This document shows, one piece after another, positions 37,601 to 45,729 of a stretch of 64,000 nucleotides of DNA. Source of the DNA: Hyunsoonleella pacifica (lineage in GTDB: Bacteria > Bacteroidota > Bacteroidia > Flavobacteriales > Flavobacteriaceae); assembly GCF_004310335.1 (NCBI RefSeq), contig NZ_SIRS01000007.1:62001-126000 (forward strand). Reading direction: 5' to 3'. Position numbers and translations under genes: made by a program. Each line of letters starts with the position of its first letter. Position 1 is the first letter of the stretch. A model generated the notes under the pieces. The model made no database searches. It was not told the origin of the DNA and was given only the letters and a program-made list of their open reading frames with translations.

Positions 37601-37894
37601 AATATCTTCCTTTAGAGCTATATTAATAGTAGTATTATCGCCTATTATTTTTGTTTGGGAGGCATAACCCACATAAGTAAATTGTAGTACATCTCCTTTT
37701 TTAGCATTTATAGTATAAGCGCCATCAAAATCAGTAGTTGTCCCAGTTGATGTGCCTACAATAATTACATTAACACCTGGAATAGGCATATTATTAAGGT
37801 CGGTTACCACACCATTTATTGGGATATTTTGTGCATTTAGCATATAGCCAAAAACCAAAGTGAGTACTAATAACAGTTTAGTTTTTATATTCAT
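34652..37894 (-). CDS. SusC-like TonB-dependent transporter (alginate PUL)
   Basis: A 1080-residue SusC transporter. It has a signal peptide ending in LNAQ (about residue 22), a carboxypeptidase-like domain (NGVVTDLNNMPIPGVNVIIVG), the TonB-interacting segment LDEVVVVAYG (about 102-111), plug and a C-terminal barrel ending SAGINFQF. It is the first gene of the alginate operon susC-susD-susE-like-PKD-PL7. Transcription probably starts near 38180, giving a leader of about 285 nt with two hairpins, and is controlled by a triple GntR-type operator. It is predicted to import alginate oligosaccharides. Confidence 0.96.
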   Translation of the reverse strand: MNIKTKLLLVLTLVFGYMLNAQNIPINGVVTDLNNMPIPGVNVIIVGTSTGTTTDFDGAYTINAKKGDVLQFTYVGYASQTKIIGDNTTINIALKEDISKLDEVVVVAYGEQKQKNVTSALTKIDSKEIQDIAVARVEDALQGRVAGLRIQTVASEAGGDPKITLRGPGSITGSSSPLIVVDGVVLGTDADILSSIDNNNIESISVLKDASSVAIYGSRGANGVILVTLKQGIEGKTRFTFNSFTGYKYATDNENFTFSVAEERTRLDGLQSAVDEIADPVNFARVNLRYNQAYAELAAWDYLSELSGGELDLQKEILPGGTITSHSFGARGGSKLTKYSASVAYLEDEGIALADNFKKYNANLKIDTKSQNEKIKAGVNLRASYNDQDRLPARFTDALRQYGAIPLYLNQDHLDIFNAYRDAGGSLSTAGTQYENLGVGSYGFSRLFDRVFFQDQNNPRTILRDPNTGLPVINTQQGLPGQLTLGLTRNVHPLVPYLERSRIKRRFSLNAAAYVDFKLAKGLNFKQTISGIFRHTKNNNTDFVAGNENIVNFGDEGFRFESRDEVNQYVIESVLRYKRGFGKHNFNTILGFEFTNRDFSSQDSEAFGVYSNDFNENIALADGGTTFTQNGSDKLVSYFGRLDYNYDEKYLVQISARTDGSTRFGSNTRYGFFPAASVGWNVSSEDFLSNSDVITFLKLRASYGISGSNQISNNIYDSLYRFEETFAIVSANGESGVKNTALANADLGWEKLVEFNPGLDITFGRNLFSLTADYYTRTSEDLILSAPVSAAYGVDTFLQNIGKVRNQGVELAINSRIWTNENFSWRLSGQFGLNRNEVLDLGGNEQIISRIDQESRPTEFIARIGLPITSFYGYVFDREIDIDFIENPFNRFNNDFAEVYVKDLNGDGIIDADDRTEIGSPYPDFTWGFNSDISYKNLDFTFQFQGSHGGEVRVADLDQLLFASEGAVQATALPEVERDKVIPRRFTSAHIQDASFVTLRNITIGYTLPEYLSNKLNFDRLRLYVTGNNLLYWTAQEYQGFNPEAAGQTSSNANTPLTAGYQRGDGPVVRTISAGINFQF

Positions 37895-38151
37895 AATTAG
37901 TTTTTTATTATTAAATAATCTCTAGTTGCATTTAATATTATTCTTGCTAACACTCATAGAAATAATATATTTAAATCATTTTATGTAAATTAGTACAAGA
38001 CGATGATTATCGTTGTGATAACATGTTTATTTTACTTCCCTCCTAAAAGAAGTAAATAAGTTTTAAAAGGATAGGTATATGCCTGTCCTTTTTTTATTTT
38101 ATATGATCGTTGATTATCCTTGTTGAAGTATTAGACATTAGTTTAGTTTTA
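37895..38151 (-). promoter_or_regulatory. Long structured 5' leader of the alginate susC
   Basis: The region between the predicted start site and the susC start codon holds no credible small gene. It has one hairpin at 38065-38092 (see separate entry) and a smaller one around 37995-38016 (ACGAT with ATCGT plus outer pairs). The minus strand near 38035-38045 also reads AGGAGGG, a rare Shine-Dalgarno-like run far from any start codon. A post-transcriptional role is possible but unproven. Confidence 0.45.
38065..38095. terminator. Hairpin with T run; plus-strand terminator or leader hairpin
   Basis: AAAAGGATAGG (38065-38075) pairs with CCTGTCCTTTT (38082-38092) with one G-T pair and a 6-nt loop. 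On the plus strand it ends in seven T residues and looks like an intrinsic terminator, yet no plus-strand gene lies upstream. On the minus strand the same hairpin would sit in the susC leader, followed by only a short T run (CCTTTTAAAAC). Confidence 0.6.
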
Positions 38152-38216
38152 TTGGTTTTCCAAATTGGTTTACCAGTTTGGTTTTCCAAATATATACTAA
38201 TTTTCTGTTAAATCAA
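38152..38216 (-). promoter_or_regulatory. Promoter and triple GntR-type operator of the alginate susC
   Basis: Three palindromes at 13-bp spacing: TTGGTTTTCCAA (38152-38163), TTGGTTTACCAG (38165-38176) and TTGGTTTTCCAA (38178-38189). On the minus strand the -7 box TATATTTG is at 38194-38187 and a -33 TTG at 38216-38214, separated by 19 nt, which fits the Bacteroidota consensus. The -7 box shares bases with the outer operator, so bound repressor would block the start site. Confidence 0.85.
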
Positions 38217-38377
38217 ATTAATTTTCGACTTTATGATGTTAAATGACGATTAAACTATTTTCAAGATGAACAAACAAACAGTATTATACTTTAGTGGAAC
38301 AATAACTTCCTTTAAATAGCCCTGTTTTCAAGGTGTGCTTCATCAAATGAAATGCACAATTATTGCAGTAAAACGAA

Positions 38378-39238
38378 TTATTCATCATTATCGGAAGATG
38401 CGGGTTTATGTGTTTTTAACCATTGTTGACCTTCTTTTGTGAGGAAAAAATCCATCCACATATAGTTCATTTTTTTTCCTTGATCCACTCTAACCCCATG
38501 ACTAGATCCAATAGGAATGTGTAACAATTCATATTGATTTAATTTAACAGAAGTATTATCAGCATGAACAACTATATCATTATCAGAAAGCCCTAAAAAA
38601 AGCTGGTCAAGCATAGGATGTTTATGAGCACCTACTTTATCTGGCCCCATAGCTTCAACAGTTCCAAGTGAAACTCGAGGAACAATATCGGCTGGTAATA
38701 CAGTTCTACTGGTTGTGTTTGGGCTTTTAATTTTCTCAGTATAAGGTTGACAATCTACAAAACGCTTAAAATAAAGCTTGTATTTGTTTTTTTCAGGGAA
38801 CGCCTTAATATCCTCAACATCCTGCAAAGAGAGCTTTTTTGTAAATTTTAAGAAATGGAGTTCTCCAGACTTAGGAACTTTAATTTGCAAGCTATTAATT
38901 CCGTTCATAGGAATTGTGATAGACTCCGGAGTAACTGTTTGGGTAATAGAATCTGCAGTCAGGGTTGCTTCACCTTTTAAAAATAATAACATAGTTACAT
39001 GCATTTCGGGTAAAACAATATCATATTCATTTCCTCCCCTAATACCTATGTGTTCAATTTTGGTATCTGCAATCTCATTTATGATTAATTCTTCATTGAA
39101 AACCTGCCCATGAGAAGGCATCTCCATTGTTAGATTTTCTACAACAATATCTGGCGAATTAGAGCACGAGAAAGCTATAACTATTAAGGCATAATAAATC
39201 CAGAATGTTTTGTTTTTAAATTCAAGTAATACCCTCAT
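38378..39238 (-). CDS. Exported two-domain cupin lipoprotein
   Basis: A 286-residue lipoprotein (lipobox IVIAFSC, Cys near residue 25) with two cupin-like halves. The second half has a plausible metal site, HKH followed by Gln in GAHKHPMLDQLFLGL (about residues 203-217) and His in IPIGSSHGV. The first half lacks obvious metal ligands. It follows kdgF by 83 nt in the PL17-kdgF operon, so a role in processing or sensing unsaturated uronates at the periplasmic face is possible. I do not know a characterised homologue. The alternative is an isomerase-like protein for the sugar ring. Confidence 0.72.
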   Translation of the reverse strand: MRVLLEFKNKTFWIYYALIVIAFSCSNSPDIVVENLTMEMPSHGQVFNEELIINEIADTKIEHIGIRGGNEYDIVLPEMHVTMLLFLKGEATLTADSITQTVTPESITIPMNGINSLQIKVPKSGELHFLKFTKKLSLQDVEDIKAFPEKNKYKLYFKRFVDCQPYTEKIKSPNTTSRTVLPADIVPRVSLGTVEAMGPDKVGAHKHPMLDQLFLGLSDNDIVVHADNTSVKLNQYELLHIPIGSSHGVRVDQGKKMNYMWMDFFLTKEGQQWLKTHKPASSDNDE

Positions 39239-39321
39239 AGTTTTTTTATTCCTTTTTAAGTTTTAAATTAGAATGATTAATACCCATAAACCATTAAATG
39301 ATAATGAAAAGTCAGTTTTTT

Positions 39322-39699
39322 TTATGACTCGGCATCCCCAAAATAAGACACCCCTCCTCCACTCAAAAAATCTTCTCTTACAGGACTAAACGTATCAATT
39401 AACATCCCTTCTTCCAAACAAACTGCACTATGCAACAAGTTAGGTTCAATATAAACACCATCTCCAGCTTCTACAATTTGTTTAACGCCATCAATTTCAA
39501 ATTCAAATTTACCTGAAATACAATAGGTAGCTTGCGTATGGAAATGTTGATGCGGAGACCCTAATGCCCCTTTTTCAAATTTTACTTTTACCATCATGAT
39601 TTGGTTATCGTAACCCAAAAATTTTCTAGATACACCTCCACCAAGTTCTTCCCATTCCATGTCTTTTGTGATGATGTACTTTTCGCTGAATCGTTTCAT
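39322..39699 (-). CDS. kdgF: KdgF, cupin that linearises unsaturated uronates
   Basis: A 125-residue single-domain cupin. Metal ligands are visible in PHQHFHTQ (His50, His52, Gln56) and LLHSAV (His90). The segment IDTFSPVRED gives Asp102, Phe104 and Arg108, which match the active-site residues reported for KdgF of Yersinia (recalled). KdgF converts 4,5-unsaturated galacturonate or mannuronate/guluronate to the linear keto form (DKI or DEH). The gene starts 2 nt after the PL17 stop, so product of the exolytic lyase would feed directly to it. There is no signal peptide. Confidence 0.93.
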   Translation of the reverse strand: MKRFSEKYIITKDMEWEELGGGVSRKFLGYDNQIMMVKVKFEKGALGSPHQHFHTQATYCISGKFEFEIDGVKQIVEAGDGVYIEPNLLHSAVCLEEGMLIDTFSPVREDFLSGGGVSYFGDAES

Positions 39700-39701
39700 A
39701 A

Positions 39702-41972
39702 CTATATGTTTTCTATTAATATATAAGGCCCTTTCCAGGCATGTTTTTTTTTGTTTACCGTTAATTCATGTTCTGTATTCTTATCATTATTTTGATTGGA
39801 AATAATGAACAGCTTTTTTGTTTCGTCTTCCATTTCTATTTGAACAGCAGTGTAATCTTCTGAATTATACACCACAGAAACAGATTTAATATTACTGTAT
39901 GCGTTAATTGCAGATTCAGAAACTGGATTATAAGTACCATGCGATTCTATAGTTGCAACAAACACAGCATCTTTGGTATTCCTTTTTCTAATAATTAAAG
40001 TTGGCTCATTTCTTAAATTATACTCAGGATCATTTGCGCCTATACGTGCAAGTATTACCTCATCATTTGGAGATGTTACGGCAGAATATGTATAAAACTT
40101 GTTGTTTAGCAACCAATTTAATTGAATGTTGCCTCCATCCGAAGTTGCTACGGCTTCTTTATATAAGTGTTGGTAACCATTTTTATTCCCTAAAATCTCT
40201 GGAACGGGTAATTTTGAGTATTCAAAACTAGTCTGCATTATATGTCCTAAGTAATAAAATGGCAAATCGTATTGATTTTGACTCTCTGATGTAACTCTCA
40301 TAATATCCAACACATAAGGATTTTCATAGGCTGAATTTTTAATAGTAGCCATGGTACGATGTAATTCAGTTCCTGGATAAGCATTACTTTCTTTGGCACT
40401 TACTACTTGAAGGTTTTCATTATCAGAACTAAAAATATAGCGCTGTGAATGATACATACTCCCTATATCGTACTTCCCTTTGAAGTGAGAGGTTTCGTTT
40501 TGAACCAAGGTATTATGAGATATCGTTTGTTTTGCCCAAGTTTTATTTTCCTTTAAGTAATTACCACCTCCTTTTTGTTCAATGTTTACAAATCTAGCTA
40601 GTCCATAATCCTGCACCACCTCATCGCCTTCGTCAAATAGCGAATAAGAGAGTTTATCATAATGTCCATGACTTAAACCATGTGCTGTGTATTTGCAGAC
40701 CAACTCCAAATCACCACTGCGTAGTATTCCAACAGCACCTTGATTGCCCTCAGGACCATCGGATAGCTCTATAGATTTTTTTACAAATGGTTCTGCCTTG
40801 CCGTCTTTAATGCCTAGTGCCACAGCCAAACCTGCATCATCTAATGTTACCACACCTTGCTTTTGGGCCACACTTAACAATTCTGGATTGTTACCTCCAA
40901 AATGGTAAGCGATATCCACCGCCGCAACCAGTGCACTGGAATAATAAGACATGCCTTTCTGCGCATCGTTCAACAAAAAGAAATCACCATCAGCGTCCGA
41001 AAGATTAATTAAGGCCGTAACACTTTTTAAAAGCACACCGTCTTTATATTGCAACACTTTTAATTCAGGTTTTTTATTTTCTAGTGCTTGAGCAAAAATT
41101 AAAAAAGGATAAGAAGCGTAACGCTGATAATAAGGACCTTCGGTAAAATAACCATCCGGTGAGAATGGTTCATCAAGATTAGCAAAAAAACCTATTTTCC
41201 CATCTTTATTTATAAAACCACCATCGTTGTCCTTCATGTTTGCATCCATCTTTACATCTTTTAAACCGTAAAGTGCACGTTGTAGTAAACTATCATCATC
41301 CATTGCTAAAGCCATCATGCCCACAGCTACATTACCCCAAGTACTATGATTGTGCACACGATTAAAAAACTGCGGATTTCCTTTTGAAATAAAATCTGCA
41401 AATGGCCTAAACAACTCTGTCTCAAGCTTATTTCTTTCCTCACTAGACAAATAATCGTGAATACAATCGTAAGCTTGACTCGTGTAAACCAGCCAGTTAG
41501 AATCGTTTAAACATTGCCAGAATAATTTTCCTCTCGCGTAAGACCGCGGTTTAGGATGAACTGGTAATGTGGGATACATTTTAGCATATTGCATTAGCAT
41601 ATCCTTTACAAACTTGGCATATTTCTCATCATCCAAGATTTGATATAAAGCGCCCGCTTTTTGCATCACGAAAAAGTTTTTTTTATGGCGCTCATGTGTG
41701 TAGCCTCCAGAATAATCTTTAGGAATTGGTACTTCTATACCATTTTCTATTTCGGCATCTACCTCGGCCTTTGTTTTCTCTAAGGCCTTATCAAAAAGCG
41801 GAATATTTCCTAAATACTCCCTAATGTCAGCAACACCCTTTTGTGTTAAAATTAAGCTTGGGTGAACAGATTGAGATACTGCACTATTGGCATCACTTGT
41901 TTTTTCTTCACACGAAAACACAAGTGATAGCGCTAAAAATAATACTATATGCGATTTTATATACTTTAGCAT
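39702..41972 (-). CDS. PL17 oligoalginate lyase lipoprotein
   Basis: A 756-residue lipoprotein (lipobox SLVFSC, Cys near 21) with an alginate-lyase (alpha/alpha) toroid (about residues 60-380) and a heparinase II/III-like beta-sandwich (about 400-640). HNHSTWG (about 206-212) and EGPYYQRYA (about 277-285) carry the Asn/His and Tyr expected in PL17 exolyases such as Alg17c. TAHGLSHGHYDKLSYSLFD (about 433-451) is the conserved His-rich motif of the second domain. The enzyme takes unsaturated monomer from oligoalginate, probably in the periplasm. It opens the PL17-kdgF-cupin group; there is no clear promoter in the 175-nt gap before it, so readthrough from the jelly-roll lyase gene is possible. 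Confidence 0.94.
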   Translation of the reverse strand: MLKYIKSHIVLFLALSLVFSCEEKTSDANSAVSQSVHPSLILTQKGVADIREYLGNIPLFDKALEKTKAEVDAEIENGIEVPIPKDYSGGYTHERHKKNFFVMQKAGALYQILDDEKYAKFVKDMLMQYAKMYPTLPVHPKPRSYARGKLFWQCLNDSNWLVYTSQAYDCIHDYLSSEERNKLETELFRPFADFISKGNPQFFNRVHNHSTWGNVAVGMMALAMDDDSLLQRALYGLKDVKMDANMKDNDGGFINKDGKIGFFANLDEPFSPDGYFTEGPYYQRYASYPFLIFAQALENKKPELKVLQYKDGVLLKSVTALINLSDADGDFFLLNDAQKGMSYYSSALVAAVDIAYHFGGNNPELLSVAQKQGVVTLDDAGLAVALGIKDGKAEPFVKKSIELSDGPEGNQGAVGILRSGDLELVCKYTAHGLSHGHYDKLSYSLFDEGDEVVQDYGLARFVNIEQKGGGNYLKENKTWAKQTISHNTLVQNETSHFKGKYDIGSMYHSQRYIFSSDNENLQVVSAKESNAYPGTELHRTMATIKNSAYENPYVLDIMRVTSESQNQYDLPFYYLGHIMQTSFEYSKLPVPEILGNKNGYQHLYKEAVATSDGGNIQLNWLLNNKFYTYSAVTSPNDEVILARIGANDPEYNLRNEPTLIIRKRNTKDAVFVATIESHGTYNPVSESAINAYSNIKSVSVVYNSEDYTAVQIEMEDETKKLFIISNQNNDKNTEHELTVNKKKHAWKGPYILIENI

Positions 41973-42147
41973 TGCTTTTGTTTTATTTTAAAATCATCCA
42001 AATTTTAAAAGTGTGTTTGTTTAGTTTTGAGAATAAAAGTATCATCAATATAACAAAACCGCACAAGTTTGTAGGTTTCTGTGATAGGTTTTAGTTAACT
42101 TAAAACTTTTACTGTTTATTTAATCATTTTGAAAATCTTTTGTTTGA

Positions 42148-43212
42148 TTACTTAACTATTAACCTTTCAACACCTACAGTAAATGCGCCTTTATTGAAAA
42201 CAATAAAATACATCCCAGGGTTAAAATCAGAAATATCCATTGTTTTAGAAATAGGTTTTATTTCTTTTATAAACTGCCCCAAACTATTATAAACATAAAT
42301 TTCACTAAAACTGTTAGCTACAGCCTCATTAATGAGAATTTGAGACTTCGCTGGATTGGGTAAAACTTTAATTACTTTTTTTTTAAAATTAAAATCATCC
42401 ACTGACAAAGCACCTGTTTCTTCGATGCTAAAGCCCGAAAACAACACTTGTTCATCTCTTAAATCAGCAGCATTTATCAAACTTCTGTAAATACCCCATT
42501 TTGGTCGCACAAATTCTGCACCTGGTCGCCAATTGATAATGGAGCTATTTGAATAACTAAAAAGCTCAACCCCATCGCTAACCCTTTTAATTTCAATTGA
42601 ATAAATACCATCCGTTGCGTAATTTATTGTCTCAGTTACTTCAAGCCAAACACCTTTAAAGGGTGCTAAATCCATCTTTTTTAGAGTAATTTGTCTATCA
42701 GTTTCTGCATAGCGCAATTCCAACTGATCCGGATTGCCTTTTCTAGTGGTTAAGGTATACATAGGCATGCTTTCCAAACTACCACCAACCGATTTTAATT
42801 GATGAATATGCGTAAAGTTTGGTGAGGATTGAAAGCCAGCATCTAGTTTAAACTTCCATTTGTAAATAACATTTTCTCCTTCAATACCTTTAAGGTTATC
42901 AGGAGACTTATCGTAAGCCTTTATTTCGTTGCGTTGCCTGTCAAAATTTTTACAACGATCGTTATCTGGTGTTACGTGGATATTAAAGCGGAATACGTTT
43001 GAATTAAGGTCCGAATCAAAAACCTCATCAATATGCCGGCCAAAAGCGGCATGGTTACAATCTGGAACTTCAATAACATCAAACCCCGGTGCTAACACAG
43101 AATTGATTAACTCATAGGTGTTTCCTGGTCCATCAGCATCCAATACTACCTGAGAATTTATAGTTTGAAATTGAAATAAAAGAACAGCACTAAATGAAAG
43201 TAAATATCGCAT
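42148..43212 (-). CDS. Jelly-roll polysaccharide lyase candidate with T9SS domain
   Basis: A 354-residue secreted protein. After the signal peptide (ends NSQ, about residue 20) comes a concanavalin-A-like domain of about 240 residues resembling the heparin-lyase-I type (Polysacc_lyase) families: DRQRNEIKAY (about 88-97), KWKFKL and NFTHIHQLKS (about 116-140), each carrying charged or His residues typical of jelly-roll lyases. The last ~80 residues are a T9SS type A sorting domain (LPNPAKSQILIN and so on). The family number cannot be fixed; alginate, glucuronan or ulvan could be the target. It has its own promoter and double GntR-type operator, so it belongs to the predicted alginate regulon. 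Confidence 0.7.
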   Translation of the reverse strand: MRYLLSFSAVLLFQFQTINSQVVLDADGPGNTYELINSVLAPGFDVIEVPDCNHAAFGRHIDEVFDSDLNSNVFRFNIHVTPDNDRCKNFDRQRNEIKAYDKSPDNLKGIEGENVIYKWKFKLDAGFQSSPNFTHIHQLKSVGGSLESMPMYTLTTRKGNPDQLELRYAETDRQITLKKMDLAPFKGVWLEVTETINYATDGIYSIEIKRVSDGVELFSYSNSSIINWRPGAEFVRPKWGIYRSLINAADLRDEQVLFSGFSIEETGALSVDDFNFKKKVIKVLPNPAKSQILINEAVANSFSEIYVYNSLGQFIKEIKPISKTMDISDFNPGMYFIVFNKGAFTVGVERLIVK

Positions 43213-43220
43213 CTGTATAA

Positions 43221-43272
43221 TTGGTTAACCAGTTTGGTTTACCAAATATAACTATATTATTATGTTCTACAA
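43221..43272 (-). promoter_or_regulatory. Promoter and double GntR-type operator of the jelly-roll lyase gene
   Basis: Two palindromes at 13-bp spacing, TTGGTTAACCAG (43221-43232) and TTGGTTTACCAA (43234-43245). On the minus strand -7 TATATTTG is at 43250-43243 and -33 TTG at 43272-43270, 19 nt apart. The predicted start site near 43237 leaves a leader of only about 25 nt, and the inner operator ends 9 nt before the start codon. Confidence 0.85.
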
Positions 43273-43390
43273 AGAATTATCTGTTATTTTCTGATTTTGA
43301 ACTATTAGCAAACAAACAACCTTTTTGTAAATTGAAATACTTTACTATACCTAAAAACATAGCATATTTTAGATGTTAGTTATTTTAAGA

Positions 43391-45700
43391 TTAATACATT
43401 AATTTTAATTTCAAATTTTGCTCAGTTTTTATTTGTCCTGAGTTAGTCAATGTATTGTTAGATTCCACATTATTTTTAGCGCCCCACAATATGGAAACGT
43501 ACTGTACGGGGTTATTCTTAAATATATTGTTAGTAAGATTTACATTTACAATACCCCTGTGGTTTAGCAGGATTTTATTTTTTTCTTTATCCCCACAATT
43601 TATAAATGTACTATTAGATACCAACAGATTACCCCCAATAGTAGACTCGTCATATCCACCCCTGTAATAATCAATCACATTTGCTTTTACTTTATTAAAA
43701 TTACAGTTTCGAATGGTTAAATATTCTGTGTTGTAATCACCTTTATCGTTCGTTTCCTCAGATAATTCTATCCCATTGTTACAATTAGATATTAAGGTGT
43801 TTTCAAAAGTAATACGCTCAGCAAACGATTCTTTATAAACCTTTAAAACGAAATTAAAGTTATCGATTTCAGAATTTAAAACTGTTAACCCAAAGTGATT
43901 TAACATGTTTTCCTTTAAACTTGCAAATGCATAGTTTGAATTGTTTCCTTTTAATTTTAAGTTTTTAACTATAAGTTTTCCCTTGGACTCTAATGAAAAT
44001 AACGGTGTATTTTCTACACCCGAAAACACCAATTGTGATTTTCCGTCAGATTGAATAGTCAAAGTTTTATTAATTACTAAAGATTTATTTATACTGAAAA
44101 CACCTTCTGATAAAGCAATAACATCTCCATTTCCTGCCTCATCAATTTTAGCTTGCAGTTCCTCTACCTTATTAACACTATACGTTATTGGTTCTTTTGC
44201 CTTAACCTCATTAGAAAACCAAGTTGCTCCGTATTTAGATTTATCTAAAATATTAGGGTTTGAAACCTCTTTACCCATAATTGCACCAATACTTTTATCA
44301 TCTTTTCTAGAAACACCTAATAAATCCGTTTCAATGGTATCAAAATTAAAACCATTATACGCTTCAAAACCATTAGGTATTCCAACAGGAATATAAATGT
44401 TATCAGATAATTTTCTAAGTTCTAAAGAGGCTTCCACAATACCTCCATTAAAGTCTTTATAGGCAACTCCTTGATTATTTATAACGTTGTTCTTAAATAA
44501 AACCCCGTCTGCTTTATCATTTTCAACTACAATATTTTTAAGCCCCTTTTCATTAAAAACAATATTATTTGCAACGGTTGTTCTTATTGCTCTAGCCGAA
44601 CGGATTTCCGATTTCGGCAAAACATCAGCTTGCGCTAAATTTTGCCCAACTCCAAATTGCCAAGGCGCGCTACAATTTACATACGTATTATATGCCACCA
44701 CAACATCTGTTACTTGGTTATAACGATTTAATGGTGATTTTGGAATACCGTTCATTACTGCCAATGGGCTTCTAAAACTCTTTCCTTTTAAGTTAAAAAA
44801 GTAATTATTGATTACCCAATGTCCTGTATTTATGATCCTGATTCCTCCATAATTTTCATTAACGCCATTACCGATAAAATAATTACCATCTATAGTACAG
44901 TAATTACCATGTCGCGTAACTAGAGAACCTTCACTTTTGTAGAATACATTGTTTTTAAATACATTGAAATTTGTTTTACTGGAAATTACCTCAACTTCAC
45001 CATTACATTCCTCAAACAAATTATTGGCTACCATTGTATGGCTTGGTGACATAGATGTATAACTATTACCCAATTGAATGGTTTCTCCGCTTGGACCTCC
45101 TTTTACGGGTCTAGGTCCAAAGTGGTTATTAACTATTTGATGGTAGTTATTAATACTCTCGATACCTTCAATACTTACTCTTACCGTAGGGCCTCTATTT
45201 GTTTTACCTGCGATATAGCAATTGCTCAATTCATTATGTCGTCCCCAAAATTGTACCCACAAATCATCTTTATCTCGTTTAGGTTTATTAAAATCTTCAA
45301 TCACACAATTAGTCACTTTACAATTATTTGCAATTTCTTCGTCATTAATTTTAAAACCAATCACTGCATTTGATGGTGAGTATCCGTTTCTAAAATGCAA
45401 ACCCTCTACTTCTAGGTATTCTCCACCAAACTTTAAATATGATTTACCTTCAACAGTAACTTCCCCTGGAGTCTCTGCCCTTAAAGTTATTGGTTTTTCT
45501 TTAGTTCCTTTTCCTCTAAACTTAATTTCAACATCTTTCCAAACTCCATTGGACATAATGATATAGTCACCCGGTTTTGCATTTTTTATTGAGGTTTCTA
45601 ATTCAGCAATAGTAGTAACCAAAACACCTAAATCATTTGATGCTTTATTACATGAAACAACTATACAACAAAGAAAAACAAGAAGGAATAACCTTTTCAT
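43391..45700 (-). CDS. PL6 alginate lyase with two beta-helix domains
   Basis: A 769-residue lipoprotein (lipobox CCIVVSC). The N-terminal parallel beta-helix (about 30-440) is a PL6 (chondroitinase-B-like) domain: NRGPTVRVSIEG, YHQIVNNHFGPRPVKGG, and EVEVISSKTN with Lys242 followed 21 residues later by Arg263 in VTRHGN, matching the Lys/Arg catalytic pair and spacing of AlyGC (Lys220/Arg241, recalled). A second beta-helix (about 500-769) resembles the accessory helix of two-domain PL6 enzymes. It is probably surface-bound and degrades alginate, often polyG or mixed blocks. A terminator-like hairpin sits 30 nt before its start codon, after the lamin-tail gene, so its expression may depend on readthrough. 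Confidence 0.93.
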   Translation of the reverse strand: MKRLFLLVFLCCIVVSCNKASNDLGVLVTTIAELETSIKNAKPGDYIIMSNGVWKDVEIKFRGKGTKEKPITLRAETPGEVTVEGKSYLKFGGEYLEVEGLHFRNGYSPSNAVIGFKINDEEIANNCKVTNCVIEDFNKPKRDKDDLWVQFWGRHNELSNCYIAGKTNRGPTVRVSIEGIESINNYHQIVNNHFGPRPVKGGPSGETIQLGNSYTSMSPSHTMVANNLFEECNGEVEVISSKTNFNVFKNNVFYKSEGSLVTRHGNYCTIDGNYFIGNGVNENYGGIRIINTGHWVINNYFFNLKGKSFRSPLAVMNGIPKSPLNRYNQVTDVVVAYNTYVNCSAPWQFGVGQNLAQADVLPKSEIRSARAIRTTVANNIVFNEKGLKNIVVENDKADGVLFKNNVINNQGVAYKDFNGGIVEASLELRKLSDNIYIPVGIPNGFEAYNGFNFDTIETDLLGVSRKDDKSIGAIMGKEVSNPNILDKSKYGATWFSNEVKAKEPITYSVNKVEELQAKIDEAGNGDVIALSEGVFSINKSLVINKTLTIQSDGKSQLVFSGVENTPLFSLESKGKLIVKNLKLKGNNSNYAFASLKENMLNHFGLTVLNSEIDNFNFVLKVYKESFAERITFENTLISNCNNGIELSEETNDKGDYNTEYLTIRNCNFNKVKANVIDYYRGGYDESTIGGNLLVSNSTFINCGDKEKNKILLNHRGIVNVNLTNNIFKNNPVQYVSILWGAKNNVESNNTLTNSGQIKTEQNLKLKLMY

Positions 45701-45729
45701 AAGAGACTATTTAAATGGTTAATATAAAA

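Noticed and set aside
42087-42107. Possible further GntR operator before PL17 (GGTTTTAGTTAACTTAAAAC)
   Set aside because: It has an AGTTAACT core but lacks the TTGG and CCAA arms found in all other sites and has no 13-bp partner.
45710-45725. Possible half operator before PL6 (AATGGTTAATAT)
   Set aside because: Only one arm resembles the palindrome and no -7 box is attached.
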